Positions 35,119-44,227 of a DNA stretch of 64,000 bases are shown one piece after another (position 1 is the stretch's first letter; every line of letters starts with the position of its first letter). Position numbers and translations under genes: made by a program. The notes under the pieces are model-generated. The model had not been told where the DNA came from. It worked only from the letters and a program-made list of their open reading frames with translations, and did not search any database. The DNA is from JABFRZ01 sp964631945 (GTDB lineage Bacteria > Planctomycetota > UBA1135 > GCA-002686595): assembly GCA_964631945.1 (NCBI GenBank), contig CAZWAY010000016.1, positions 23,895-87,894 on the forward strand. The letters are read 5' to 3'.

Positions 35119-35667
35119 CTACTCGTCGTACTCCCCGTTGTAGGTGACCCGCAGGCAGTTGTTGAACAGGTTCAAGCAGTTGATGTTGCCGATCAGGAAC
35201 GTCACTTCGACGAGCTCGGCATCGGTGAACGCCTTGCGTAACCTGCCAAAGAGCTCGTCGCTCACCCGGTTTGAGTCGGCCATGGCGGCTCGGGTGTACT
35301 CCAACGCAAGGCGTTGCCTCTCGGTCTGACGCTCCGGCTCGTCGAGCAAGTGGAGGGGATCGTCACCGATGCCCATCATCCGGGCGATGACTACGTGGAC
35401 GCCGGTGCAGAACTGGCAGGCATTGGCGCGCGAGGCCTCGAGGATCACCAGCTCCTTCAGATCGCGCTCGACGATGCCACCCGGATAGAACCCCTCGCCC
35501 ATCTTCGAGAAGCCCGCGAGCAACTCGGGCCGTAGGGACAGGGCCTGGAGCATCTCGCCCGGGCGCTTTCCCCGTTTCATGGCGGCGACGCTCTCGGCGA
35601 AGCAAGGATCGTCCTTGACCATCTCGAACGCGGCTCGAATGTGTTCATCTGTAGCGGTCACTCGCAT
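35119..35667 (-). CDS. Carboxymuconolactone-decarboxylase-like (AhpD-type) protein
   Basis: This 182-aa all-helical protein has the AhpD-type redox motif ANACQFCTGVHVVIARMMG (C-x2-C-x3-H) and the C-terminal INCLNLFNNCLRVTYN helix. Its members are peroxidase or thiol-redox partners and are frequent in arsenosugar loci. The ATG at 35665-35667 fits the family. It lies 22 bp after the patatin gene in the minus-strand unit, and a second family member lies at 48801-49382. Confidence 0.8.
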   Translation of the reverse strand: MRVTATDEHIRAAFEMVKDDPCFAESVAAMKRGKRPGEMLQALSLRPELLAGFSKMGEGFYPGGIVERDLKELVILEASRANACQFCTGVHVVIARMMGIGDDPLHLLDEPERQTERQRLALEYTRAAMADSNRVSDELFGRLRKAFTDAELVEVTFLIGNINCLNLFNNCLRVTYNGEYDE

Positions 35668-35689
35668 GTTCTTGATCCTCGGGGTATGT

Positions 35690-36763
35690 CTAGGAGGCAG
35701 GGACGGCTCGGCGCCCCAGGATGCCTTGGAGTCGGTCCAACGTGTCGCTCGGCAGGCCCTCGATCCCGCGGAACCCACTCTCGAGCACGGCGCGGTGGGC
35801 CGAGTACTCCATCACCCCCTGCGGAAACATCTGGCTCCGCGGAGGCTGGATGCGCAGGAACTCGGCTCCCGGGTGGCGGAGGCGGGCGGCCTCGAAAGCC
35901 TGGTCGACGGCAGCCTCGTGCTCGATCTTCTGACACTGGTCGAGGATCGTTCCCAAGCCGCCATGGCTCACGAGGCGACAGTCGCAGGGCAGGGCCTCTT
36001 GACCGGGTGGCGAGACCAAGCAGGAGGCGACCAGGGGATTCACGTAGAGGATCGCGCGAGCCCCACGGGCCAGCGGTACATCGAGGTGTGCCGCGCCGCC
36101 GACCGCGCCGTCCACGAAGAACCTTGATCCGACCCGGACGGGGCCGAAGAGACGAGGCAGCGCGCTGGAAGCCGTGACCGCGAGCGAGATCGGCGGGTCC
36201 TTGGTCACCGACTCGCCGAAGACCCAGCGCTCGCCCCGATCCAGGTCCAGAGCCGGGATCAGGATGGGCTTCGAGAGGCCCTCGAACGAATCCTGTAGGC
36301 CGTGTCGAACGAGAATCTCGTGCAGGCGAGCCGCAAGCGGCTCGACCCTCAGGAATCCCGCCGGAAGTCGTTCGAGTGCCGAAGAGAAGAGATCCATGGG
36401 GGGAGGCATTCTCCCGCGTCCCAGGGATACGCCAGTGGACCGCGCCAAACCCCACGCGAACGCCAACGACCCCCGCATGAGCCGCGCCCAATCCACGCGA
36501 TAGACGTCTCGGGGGCGAAGGAACAGGGCCGGATCCTGCTCGAGGAACGCGCGGTACAGTCGCCCCGGCGGAAACCCCTGTCCGATCAGGGATGCTACGA
36601 AGGAGCCCGCGCTGGTGCCGACGAACAGATCGAAGCTGTCGTAGATGCTGCCCTCGCCGAAGCGCGCCTCCAGCCCGGCGAGAACGGCCACTTCATAGGC
36701 CGCCCCAAGGATCCCGCCTCCTCCGAGGACGAGCGCTTGGCCTCCGGTGCGACCAGCGGTCAT
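35690..36763 (-). CDS. Patatin-like phospholipase
   Basis: This 357-aa protein has the patatin catalytic core: oxyanion loop LVLGGGGILGAAYEVAVLAG, nucleophile motif GTSAG (Ser near residue 50) and the catalytic aspartate in VDGAVGGAAHLDVPL (DGA). The ATG overlaps the stop of the glycosyltransferase gene. Such enzymes release fatty acids from phospholipids; in this operon it may remodel a glycolipid. This link is inferred from gene order only. Confidence 0.85.
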   Translation of the reverse strand: MTAGRTGGQALVLGGGGILGAAYEVAVLAGLEARFGEGSIYDSFDLFVGTSAGSFVASLIGQGFPPGRLYRAFLEQDPALFLRPRDVYRVDWARLMRGSLAFAWGLARSTGVSLGRGRMPPPMDLFSSALERLPAGFLRVEPLAARLHEILVRHGLQDSFEGLSKPILIPALDLDRGERWVFGESVTKDPPISLAVTASSALPRLFGPVRVGSRFFVDGAVGGAAHLDVPLARGARAILYVNPLVASCLVSPPGQEALPCDCRLVSHGGLGTILDQCQKIEHEAAVDQAFEAARLRHPGAEFLRIQPPRSQMFPQGVMEYSAHRAVLESGFRGIEGLPSDTLDRLQGILGRRAVPAS

Positions 36764-37599
36764 GCGCCGAGGTCTCTTCCGTGTTGGCAGAGCTTGTCGC
36801 GTCGCTCGCAGGACACCGGGATGTACTCGGACCTCTGCGGCTGGGCGGAGTCCTTTCGCGTGCGGCGACTCAGCCCGGCGACAATCTTGGGAGAGTGTGT
36901 GAGCCAGAACTCGGAACCCACGCATAGGAGGATCCCGGCACCTGCGCCGAGGACGCCACGAACCGTACCCGAGATCTTCGACCGTCCTCCCTTGCGTCGG
37001 GCGTAGTCGACCGGGACTTCCATGCATCGAAGCCCCAAGCGCGAGGCGCGGATCTGCATCTGCACGGTCCAGCCGTAGGTTGGCGCGTCCATGTGCAGCT
37101 CCTGCAGGGAAGCAGACCGGATGGCTCGGAAAGGGCCGAGGTCCGTGAACCGTTGCCCCCAGAGCAACCGAATGAGGAGAGGGGCGAGGAAGTTGCCCAG
37201 GCGCTGCGGAAGGGACATCGCGCCTCGTTCGAGGCTTCCTCGGGTGCGCGAGCCGATCACGAGGTCTGCATGCCCGCCGATGATCGGAGCCACGAGCCGC
37301 TCCATCTGTTCGGGATGGTCGCTCCCATCGGCATCGAGGAAGACCACGACGTCGGAGGCGACATCGTCTTCGAGCGCGGCGCAAATGCCGGCCATGCAGG
37401 CGTGTCCATAGCCGCGGTTCGGCTCGGTGACGACACGCGCGCCACAACTGGATGCGACCTGGCGCGTGCCATCGACAGAACCGTTGTCGACAACGATCAC
37501 CAGGTCGACCCAGGGTGGGACTCGTCTCAGGACGCCGGGCAGAGAAGCCTCCTCGTTGAGCGCCGGGATGATGACGCTGACGATCTTCCCGCTACGCAT
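36760..37599 (-). CDS. GT2 glycosyltransferase, dolichol-phosphate-mannose-synthase type
   Basis: This 279-aa protein starts IVSVIIPALNEEASLPGVLR and has the DxD site VVFLDADGSDHPEQM, GSRTRGS and the RFTDLGPFRAIRSASL block. These identify the DPM1/DPG-synthase-like GT2 group that charges polyprenyl phosphate with sugar. The ATG at 37597-37599 overlaps the GT87-like gene by 8 bp. The next gene encodes a GT-C membrane enzyme, which would use such a donor. Confidence 0.85.
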   Translation of the reverse strand: MRSGKIVSVIIPALNEEASLPGVLRRVPPWVDLVIVVDNGSVDGTRQVASSCGARVVTEPNRGYGHACMAGICAALEDDVASDVVVFLDADGSDHPEQMERLVAPIIGGHADLVIGSRTRGSLERGAMSLPQRLGNFLAPLLIRLLWGQRFTDLGPFRAIRSASLQELHMDAPTYGWTVQMQIRASRLGLRCMEVPVDYARRKGGRSKISGTVRGVLGAGAGILLCVGSEFWLTHSPKIVAGLSRRTRKDSAQPQRSEYIPVSCERRDKLCQHGRDLGA

Positions 37600-39061
37600 G
37601 CGAAGCCTCCAACCTCGTGCCGATGGCATTCCGAGGCGGGCGCTGCTCGTGCACAGCGATCACGACCAGTAGGCCCCAAACGGGCAGGTGCTCGATCCAA
37701 TAGACGGCCGTTCCCCAGTCTTGGAGGTGAAAGAGCGGGAGCAGCGCGACGTAGAGCATGAGCGGCAGGCTTGGCCGCACGGACAGCAAGGGCAGGCACC
37801 AGATCCAGTACCAAGGAAACTGGGTCGGGCTGAGGAGGAAGGCCGAGCCGACGACGACCAGGAACGACCGCAGATTCTCGGGCCCGTCGTTGCGAGAGGT
37901 CCGTACCTGCCACAATAGGATGGCGAAGAGGATGGATGCGGCCAGGACGCGCATCACCGAGTGGGAGTGCCACGGTGCGACGGAGAGCAGTCCAAGAAAC
38001 CGTTCGGTGATCCAGATGCCAGCGCGAAAGAACCCGTCGTTGTTCTGCCAGGTCTCGCCATAGGCCAGGAACCCGTTCGTCTCGCCACCCGCGGCACTCC
38101 ACACCGGCATCCACACGAAGGCGGCCACCGATGCGAGACCTATGCACGCCAGGGTCAGGGTCTTCCACCGTCTCCAGAGAGGGCGCAGGAACAGGGGGAT
38201 CAGAAGCGCCGGCCACACTTTGACGGCGGATCCGAGGACGCAGAGAAGCGCAGCCCATCCGTGCCGGCGGCGGGTAGCGAGCAGGGTCGCGCCGACGAGG
38301 AAGGGAAGCACCAGAACGTCCATGTGCAGGGCCGAGTACACCTCGCGGAGGAGGAGCGGGTTGGAGAGGTACCAGGCGATCCGGTGGACCGGGAGAGAGA
38401 GGGCCTGGAGCCAGCGTGCGAGCAAGAAGACCGTCAGGCCGTCGAATGCGAATAGGACCAGGCGCCAGCCTGCGAGGCCAAAGGGATCGATCGCATGGGC
38501 GGCAGCGAAGGCGCCTTGCGCGAGTGGGGGATAGATCGTGGTCAGGCCCGGGTGGTTGATCGATGGCAGCACCTTGCCTGAGTTTCTGGCGAGGGCACGC
38601 AGGGCGTCTTCGTCCTCGGTGTGAACGGAGTCCTCGCTCACGGATTCGGGCGTGTACCGGTAGGGGCTGATGCCCTGAGCTGTCACGGCTCCGTCCCACA
38701 GATAGCGGTAGAAGTCGGTCTCCAGCAGCGGTGGCGCAACGCACACGAGTCCCCGTGCGAGTAGGGCGCTGCCGATGGTCCAGGCGAGGAAATGCCGCCC
38801 GAACGTCGCCCGAGCCCAGTACATGGCGGCGAGGTAGATCGCCCCCGCCAGCATCGACGTCGCGGTCAGCCACGCCCGCGCGGACTCCACACCGGAAGGA
38901 TCCCTGGCCAGCCGCGACGAGAGCGCCAGCAGAACGATGGCATATGCGACCAGGGTCGCTCCAGGGACGTATGCGCAAGCCCGGGAGACACGAGAGAGTG
39001 GGGGGCTCGGACGGGGCGGCGGCGGGCCAGGAGTGGTGAGAGGGAGGGAATCGAGCGCCAC
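37592..39061 (-). CDS. GT87-type membrane glycosyltransferase (GT-C fold)
   Basis: This 489-aa protein has ten or more hydrophobic helices, an early acidic loop with ETDFYRYLWDGAVTAQGISP, and INHPGLTTIYPPLAQGAFAA. These features typify GT87-like polyprenyl-phosphate-dependent mannosyltransferases. The GTG at 39061 has an AGGG ribosome-binding sequence and lies just past the TlpA-like gene stop; upstream codons would overlap that gene. Acceptor unknown. Confidence 0.75.
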   Translation of the reverse strand: MALDSLPLTTPGPPPPRPSPPLSRVSRACAYVPGATLVAYAIVLLALSSRLARDPSGVESARAWLTATSMLAGAIYLAAMYWARATFGRHFLAWTIGSALLARGLVCVAPPLLETDFYRYLWDGAVTAQGISPYRYTPESVSEDSVHTEDEDALRALARNSGKVLPSINHPGLTTIYPPLAQGAFAAAHAIDPFGLAGWRLVLFAFDGLTVFLLARWLQALSLPVHRIAWYLSNPLLLREVYSALHMDVLVLPFLVGATLLATRRRHGWAALLCVLGSAVKVWPALLIPLFLRPLWRRWKTLTLACIGLASVAAFVWMPVWSAAGGETNGFLAYGETWQNNDGFFRAGIWITERFLGLLSVAPWHSHSVMRVLAASILFAILLWQVRTSRNDGPENLRSFLVVVGSAFLLSPTQFPWYWIWCLPLLSVRPSLPLMLYVALLPLFHLQDWGTAVYWIEHLPVWGLLVVIAVHEQRPPRNAIGTRLEASHA

Positions 39062-39077
39062 GGACTGCCCTGGACCT

Positions 39078-40322
39078 TCACCGTTGCCGACGCTCGAGAT
39101 GCTGGGCGATGACGCTGGAGAGTTTCTCTTCCGCCTTCTCGTCGAAGCCGACGTGCGCAGCGAGGATCCGTCCATCCGTGCCGATCACGTAGATGGTCGG
39201 GAGCCCGGTCACGCCATACTCCTCCGCGACCTTGTCGGCCTCAAGCAAGAGACCGTACGTGTAGCCCTTCTCGCGCATGTAGCGGGCGGGCTCTCCTTGA
39301 TCCCAGGCGCTCAGTCCGAAGACCGCGACATCCTTGCCCCGGAACTTCCGGTGGAGGCTCTCGATCGCCGGCATGGTCATTCGGCACGGGCCACACCAGG
39401 TAGCCCAGAAGTCGAGGACTACGACCTTTCCGCGTAAGTCGGAGAGCGTGTGTTCCTTCCCCTCGGGATCCTTGAGCCTCCAGTCCGGCGCGACGCTGCC
39501 CACTTCGAGCAACCCATGCTCATGGTGCTCTTCTTGCCCGTATTGCTCCACCGTCCAGCCTTCGGGTGTCTCCATGACGAACAGGCTGGGATCGACTTGG
39601 ACGTTCGTGACCAGCTGGGAGATCGTCAAGACCTCGACCGCAGGAACCTCGTCAAGCAAGAACATCGTCCGAATCTGGCGCGGAAAGTGGTCCTCCGCGC
39701 CAAAGAACCACTCGACCCGTCGCTCGCCCTGTGCGCCGGCGCCGTAAGTCAAAGCTACGACACTACAGCGCGTTGCGTTGATGGTCTCGTCAGGCAAGGA
39801 GACGACCGCGCTCGAGCGCGACTCGTCGCCGAAGGGATCGTGGGAATAGAGCTCAGGGACCAGCAGCCTCCGCCCGAGATCGAGGAGCTCATCTCCACTT
39901 TTGCCAGGATGGGCTTCCCAGATCACCTTCGACTCCTCGCCTGGACCTTCGACGCGCGCGCGGGCGACTTCTCCGTCGTAGACCATGCTGAAGGCGACGT
40001 CCTCGCCTGCGTCACCGGCAGCAAGGAGCCTGCCTTCGATTCGGACGCGGGCTCCGAGCGGGTCAGCTCCTGGTTCCATAGCCTGCACAAGAACGACACC
40101 CTCGGACGCGATCGTGGTCGACCTGCCCGGGTCCGTGAAGGTGAGCGCGTGTCGGGCGGTGTAGCGAGCGCTCTGGATCCCCTTCAGGAGCGCACGCGCA
40201 TTCTCTAGCACCTGAACTGGCGAAGCCTCTCGAATGGAGCTCGAATCCACCTTGGGCTCTTGCCCACAGCTGGACGGCACTAGCAAGAGGAGTGTCGCTG
40301 ATGCCAGGAGGAGCGAAAGCAT
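39078..40322 (-). CDS. TlpA-like thioredoxin lipoprotein
   Basis: This 414-aa protein starts with a lipoprotein signal, MLSLLLASATLLLLVPSSC. An N-terminal beta domain of about 240 aa resembles outer-membrane lipoprotein-sorting (LolA/DUF2092-like) proteins. The C-terminal thioredoxin domain has DFWATWCGPCRMTMPAIES (active site WCGPC) and cis-Pro in VTGLPTIYVIGTDGRI. It probably acts in extracytoplasmic thiol redox control. It belongs to the minus-strand sigma-headed unit. Confidence 0.85.
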   Translation of the reverse strand: MLSLLLASATLLLLVPSSCGQEPKVDSSSIREASPVQVLENARALLKGIQSARYTARHALTFTDPGRSTTIASEGVVLVQAMEPGADPLGARVRIEGRLLAAGDAGEDVAFSMVYDGEVARARVEGPGEESKVIWEAHPGKSGDELLDLGRRLLVPELYSHDPFGDESRSSAVVSLPDETINATRCSVVALTYGAGAQGERRVEWFFGAEDHFPRQIRTMFLLDEVPAVEVLTISQLVTNVQVDPSLFVMETPEGWTVEQYGQEEHHEHGLLEVGSVAPDWRLKDPEGKEHTLSDLRGKVVVLDFWATWCGPCRMTMPAIESLHRKFRGKDVAVFGLSAWDQGEPARYMREKGYTYGLLLEADKVAEEYGVTGLPTIYVIGTDGRILAAHVGFDEKAEEKLSSVIAQHLERRQR

Positions 40323-40446
40323 GTCTGATCCTCGATTCCGTGGGGCACTCTCATGCGGTCAATAAGGGAGCGGAGCCCCCGTCCCTGGAGGGCTCCGCCG
40401 CAGAGGGCTGGCTAGCCAGCGACGCCTTGAGACGTGGTCGGGGATC

Positions 40447-40902
40447 TCAGCTGCCGAGCGCGGACATCAGCGTCGACTTGATCGACTCGGTGTCCTGGTC
40501 CGCCATGATCTTGCCGACGACCTTCTTGGACTTGGGCTCGACCAGAAGAGTGAAACCGGTCTTCCCGCCATTCTCCTTCCACAGTTCTCCGAGACCGAGC
40601 GAGGCCAGGAGAAACTCGGCTTGGCGCGACTCCTTGTCGGTCTGATCGAGCTTGACGAAGAGGCACGGCTGCTTCCCCGCGGCCTTCATGACCGATTCGA
40701 GCTTGGGCTTGAGCGCCTGGCAACCGGGGCACCAGTCGGCGTAGAAGCTCAGCGCGATCACCTTGGGCGCTTGCGCGGCGGCCATCTTCTCGGGGGTAGC
40801 AGTGCCGCTCGGCTTCGATCCGGACTGCGCGAGGGAGACTTTCGCAGCAGCGAAGGTGAGAACGGCGAAGGAGAGGATGGCAGCCAGAATGCTCTTGGGC
40901 AT
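40447..40902 (-). CDS. Periplasmic thioredoxin-fold protein (WCPGC)
   Basis: This 151-aa protein has a signal peptide (SILAAILSFAVLTFAAAKVS) and a thioredoxin domain with LSFYADWCPGCQALKPKLES, but no clear cis-Pro loop. The C-terminal half (FTLLVEPKSKKVVGKIMADQ) suggests a TlpA/Trx-like redox or chaperone protein. The ATG at 40900-40902 gives a clean signal sequence. The gene lies between a glycosyltransferase and the TlpA-like gene. Confidence 0.8.
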   Translation of the reverse strand: MPKSILAAILSFAVLTFAAAKVSLAQSGSKPSGTATPEKMAAAQAPKVIALSFYADWCPGCQALKPKLESVMKAAGKQPCLFVKLDQTDKESRQAEFLLASLGLGELWKENGGKTGFTLLVEPKSKKVVGKIMADQDTESIKSTLMSALGS

Positions 40903-41136
40903 GATCTTCAGGAACCTCGTGAACTGGGGATGTGGCGCCGCTCGAGCTGACGGGCCCACAGAGGGTTCCGCTCAGATTCGATGCAAGGAGCCGGTAGGGT
41001 CACCACCAGAGCAAAGGACCTGGAACTGCAGGCTATTCACGGCAATGTGCGCGTCTAGGAACCCGCAGGCGGATTGACACTCCGCGTACGCGTCGACGCG
41101 TGCGCGACGAGTGGGGCTACCCGCTCCCCGCCGGCT

Positions 41137-42579
41137 TCAGGAGGAAGCTGCCGGTCGAACGAACGCCGCGTGGTGCAGGGAGAGCGCACCCACCCACGCG
41201 AAACCGGTGAGGTAGAGACCGAGCACAAGCGCCGCGAACCACTTTCCTTCTGCCAGGGCGCTCACGACTCCCCAGGACGACCAGGCGGCCAGCAGGAGTT
41301 CCACGCCCGGTGGCTCGCGCAGGCGGGATCCGTACTTTTGAGCGGAGGGATTGCCACGTTTCGGAGTCCGAATGAACGTTCCGGTGCTGCGACCGAGGCC
41401 GGCAAAGGCGGCGCACGCGAGCGACCAGCTCATGCCGAGCCCGAGGACCATGGCAAGGAAGGCATCGAACACGCGTGTGCGCAGCGGGCGTCCGAGCGCT
41501 CGGAGAGCCGTCTCGTAGTAGAGCAGCACCGCGGGCAAGGAGAGGGCCGGCAGCGCGAGGTACCAGGAATGCGGGATGGCCGAAGAGCGCGCAACGACAA
41601 GCGGGAGCACGACGACGAGGGCCAGGACGAGAGGATGTCCCGCGTGGGACAGGAAGTGGAGCGCGGCCTCGAGTTTGATGCGAGGGCGAAAAGAGGAAGA
41701 GGAGATCCTTCCCATCAGCTTGCGCCCGACCTGGACCGAACCTCGGGCCCAGCGGGTCTGCTGGGTCTTGAAGGCGGCGATGTCCGCGGGTAGCTCGGCC
41801 GGAGCCTCGACATGGGCCAGGTAGACGAAGCGGTCGCCAGCGAGCTGTGCTCGGTACGAGAGATCGAGGTCCTCGGTCAACGTATCGTGCTGCCATCCGC
41901 CGGCACGCTCGATGGTCTCGCGACGCCAGAGGCCGGCCGTCCCATTGAAATGGAAGAAGAGGGCCCGGTCGAAGCGCACCTTGTGGGTGATCACGAAGTG
42001 CCCGTCGAGCAGCGTCGCCTGGGCACGCGTGAACCAGTTCTCGTCTCGATTCAGGTGCGCCCAGCGGGCTTGCACCATGCCGATTCCCGGTTCACGGAAG
42101 GCGCCAACGAGGCGGAGGAGGAAGTCTGTCGGCGGCACGAAGTCGGCGTCGAATACACACAGAAGCTCGCCCCGCGCCGCGCGGAGGCCCTCGGCCAGAG
42201 CTCCTGCCTTGAAGCCCGCTCGATTCGAGCGGCGCAGGATGCAGGCCCGGATTCCGCTTTGGCGAAGGCGCTCGACTTCGAGATCAACGATGGCGCGCGT
42301 CTCGTCCGTGGAGTCGTCGAGGATCTGGATTTCCAGCCGATCTCGCGGGTAGTCGAGCGCCCCTGCAGCACGGATGATGCGCTCGGCGACCGTGCGCTCG
42401 TTGAACATGGGGAGCTGCACGGTCACGGAGGGAAGAGTGTCCTTGGCCGAAAGGGCGCCATCCACCCGGACTCGCCAACAGAACCGAGTCAAGAGCCAGG
42501 TGCGGTGCATCCCGAAGATCCCCAGCGAGATGGTGATCGCGACGTAGGCGGCCGCGACGGCTGCATCGAACGAATCCAT
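41137..42579 (-). CDS. Processive GT2 glycosyltransferase (cellulose-synthase-like)
   Basis: This 480-aa membrane protein starts with a TM helix and has all GT2 synthase motifs: VQLPMFNERTVAERIIRAAG, ILDDSTDET, CVFDADFVPPTDFLLRLVG, the TED motif TLTEDLDLSYRAQL, and QQTRWARGS (QxxRW). Four or five C-terminal helices follow. Proteins of this type form beta-linked polymers or ceramide glucosides. It lies 27 bp after the anti-sigma gene, so it belongs to the sigma-controlled unit. Confidence 0.87.
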   Translation of the reverse strand: MDSFDAAVAAAYVAITISLGIFGMHRTWLLTRFCWRVRVDGALSAKDTLPSVTVQLPMFNERTVAERIIRAAGALDYPRDRLEIQILDDSTDETRAIVDLEVERLRQSGIRACILRRSNRAGFKAGALAEGLRAARGELLCVFDADFVPPTDFLLRLVGAFREPGIGMVQARWAHLNRDENWFTRAQATLLDGHFVITHKVRFDRALFFHFNGTAGLWRRETIERAGGWQHDTLTEDLDLSYRAQLAGDRFVYLAHVEAPAELPADIAAFKTQQTRWARGSVQVGRKLMGRISSSSFRPRIKLEAALHFLSHAGHPLVLALVVVLPLVVARSSAIPHSWYLALPALSLPAVLLYYETALRALGRPLRTRVFDAFLAMVLGLGMSWSLACAAFAGLGRSTGTFIRTPKRGNPSAQKYGSRLREPPGVELLLAAWSSWGVVSALAEGKWFAALVLGLYLTGFAWVGALSLHHAAFVRPAASS

Positions 42580-42606
42580 ACGCTCCCAGGGAACGCGAAA
42601 GGGTGG

Positions 42607-43455
42607 TCAGAGCAGTGCGGACACCGGGGGGGCGCCGGCGCAGGCAAGCACGATCTGTCCGGCGTTGGCGTCGGGCGTCACGACGAAGTAGTCGAGGCCA
42701 TCCCGCTGCCAGACGAACATCTGCAGCTTCGAGAACTCCTGACTCTTCGGGACGAGCCGGTAGGTCGTGCCGTCCGTGATCGGGAGGCGTCCGTCGTCCG
42801 GCTGTACGTAGACGCTCAGCATCGCGCCCTCGAGCGAGGATCCGTTGGCCCCCGAGAAGAGGAGGTGCATCGAGAGCTCTCGGCCAGGGAGGCCACAGTG
42901 GCCCATTCCCCGGAACTCGAGCGCGGTGCCTTCGAGATCTCCCAACGCCGGGGCTTGGCCCAGCAGGTTGCCGAGCTCCGACACGGCGCCGCCGAACCGT
43001 CGAACGTGGAACTCTTCCATCGTGCGATCGATGGTGATCGGGCAATCGTGGGGGTGAGTAGCCAGGAAGCGAACCATGCCACTTCGGCCTGCGAACCCGA
43101 ACTCCTCGGCATCGCTGCGTAGCGCCAGGCGGATGCCGAGCGCCGTGACCAGCAGAACCGCCGCCGCGGCGAGAAGCTTGACGACCCAACGTCGGGGGGC
43201 CGGAGGCGCCTTGGATACCATTCGGCGGATGCGGTCTTCCAGTTGACGTGGCGCGGCATCGGGCGTGAAGACGCGACCGAGTTCCGAGCGTAGCCGTCGC
43301 TCGAAGGCGACCACGGCCGCGTCTTCGGGGTGTTCGGCGAGGTGTGCATCGAGAGCCGTGCGTTGCGCGGGCGTCAGCTCGTCGTCGGCGGCCGCACGAA
43401 GGATCCTCGTTCGGTCCAGCGGCTCGGGTTTCGGAGTGAGGGGAGAGTCGGTCAT
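42607..43455 (-). CDS. Putative anti-sigma factor (membrane)
   Basis: This 282-aa protein has an N-terminal helical region of anti-sigma type without zinc Cys (LRAAADDELTPAQRTALDAH, then EDAAVVAFERRLRSEL). One membrane helix (WVVKLLAAAAVLLVTALGIR) and an outer domain of about 170 aa follow. The ATG overlaps the sigma gene stop (ATGA), which is the main evidence for its role. It should hold the sigma factor inactive until a signal is sensed outside. Confidence 0.75.
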   Translation of the reverse strand: MTDSPLTPKPEPLDRTRILRAAADDELTPAQRTALDAHLAEHPEDAAVVAFERRLRSELGRVFTPDAAPRQLEDRIRRMVSKAPPAPRRWVVKLLAAAAVLLVTALGIRLALRSDAEEFGFAGRSGMVRFLATHPHDCPITIDRTMEEFHVRRFGGAVSELGNLLGQAPALGDLEGTALEFRGMGHCGLPGRELSMHLLFSGANGSSLEGAMLSVYVQPDDGRLPITDGTTYRLVPKSQEFSKLQMFVWQRDGLDYFVVTPDANAGQIVLACAGAPPVSALL

Positions 43456-44048
43456 GACGCCCTTTCCTCCTCGCTGGCGGTCGGAATCGGGGGTTGGAGT
43501 GTGTGGAGTCCGAGTTCTTCGACTGCCTGAGGGTTGGAGAGGAGCGCCTTCGACGCCTTGGTGCGGGCGCGGTGCAGGCGGCTCATCACCGTGCCAATGG
43601 GGATCCCCAGCACCGTGGCGATCTCTTGGTACTGGAGCTGGTCCACGGCCCACAGCAGGAGAACCTCGCGTGAGCCGGCATCGAGATCGGTGACCGCTTC
43701 TCGGAGCCGCCCATCGACCCCCTCCCAGTCGAACTCGCTGGCGCGCGTGGCGCTGATGGTCTCGCTTGCTTGCACATCGGATTCGCCAAGCTCGTGGAAC
43801 AGGGCCTCATCCCGGCGACTCTGCTCCGAGCGGGCCAGGAAGGTCCGGTAGGTGATGCGCAAGAGCCACGAGCGGACTCCGCCCCCCCGTGGTTCGAAGG
43901 CTTCGATGCGCTCCGGCTTGAGGGCTTGTGTGTACACGTCTTGAACGAGGTCTTCGGCCCGATGCGGATCGCGGGCGAGACGAAGAGCGAAGCGGTAGAC
44001 CGCCCGCCACTCGTCCGTGGCGACCTTCAGGAAGCGCGCACGATCCAC
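43452..44048 (-). CDS. ECF sigma factor (minus-strand operon)
   Basis: This 198-aa protein contains sigma region 2 (ALRLARDPHRAEDLVQDVYT; VRSWLLRITYRTFLARSEQS) and region 4 (LDAGSREVLLLWAVDQLQYQ then EIATVLGIPIGTVMSRLHRA). It heads a minus-strand run that reaches at least the glycosyltransferase gene and perhaps 32561. A second ECF gene starts 180 bp away on the opposite strand. Confidence 0.9.
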   Translation of the reverse strand: MDRARFLKVATDEWRAVYRFALRLARDPHRAEDLVQDVYTQALKPERIEAFEPRGGGVRSWLLRITYRTFLARSEQSRRDEALFHELGESDVQASETISATRASEFDWEGVDGRLREAVTDLDAGSREVLLLWAVDQLQYQEIATVLGIPIGTVMSRLHRARTKASKALLSNPQAVEELGLHTLQPPIPTASEEERAS

Positions 44049-44083
44049 TCGCGCCGCCTCTCTCCAAGCAGCCAGGAGAAGCA

Positions 44084-44146
44084 GGTATTCGCGCGAGCCC
44101 GGGATTCGGTGCCCGATCGGGGCTTCCGGGTCGCGCCGCGAATACC
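44084..44146. promoter_or_regulatory. Inverted repeat between divergent sigma genes
   Basis: The same 10-mer, CGCGAATACC, occurs on the plus strand at 44137-44146 and on the minus strand at 44093-44084, each pointing to its own sigma gene. Between them lie 43 bp. Each copy may be part of an ECF promoter, or the pair may be an operator or hairpin. No transcript start is known. Confidence 0.4.
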
Positions 44147-44227
44147 CGGCACCTTTTCCCTCTTGGTCAGGGCGGGCGTGGGGCCCTTGGTCCTCCGATG
44201 GGGGGTCGCCCTCGCTTCGCCAACCTC

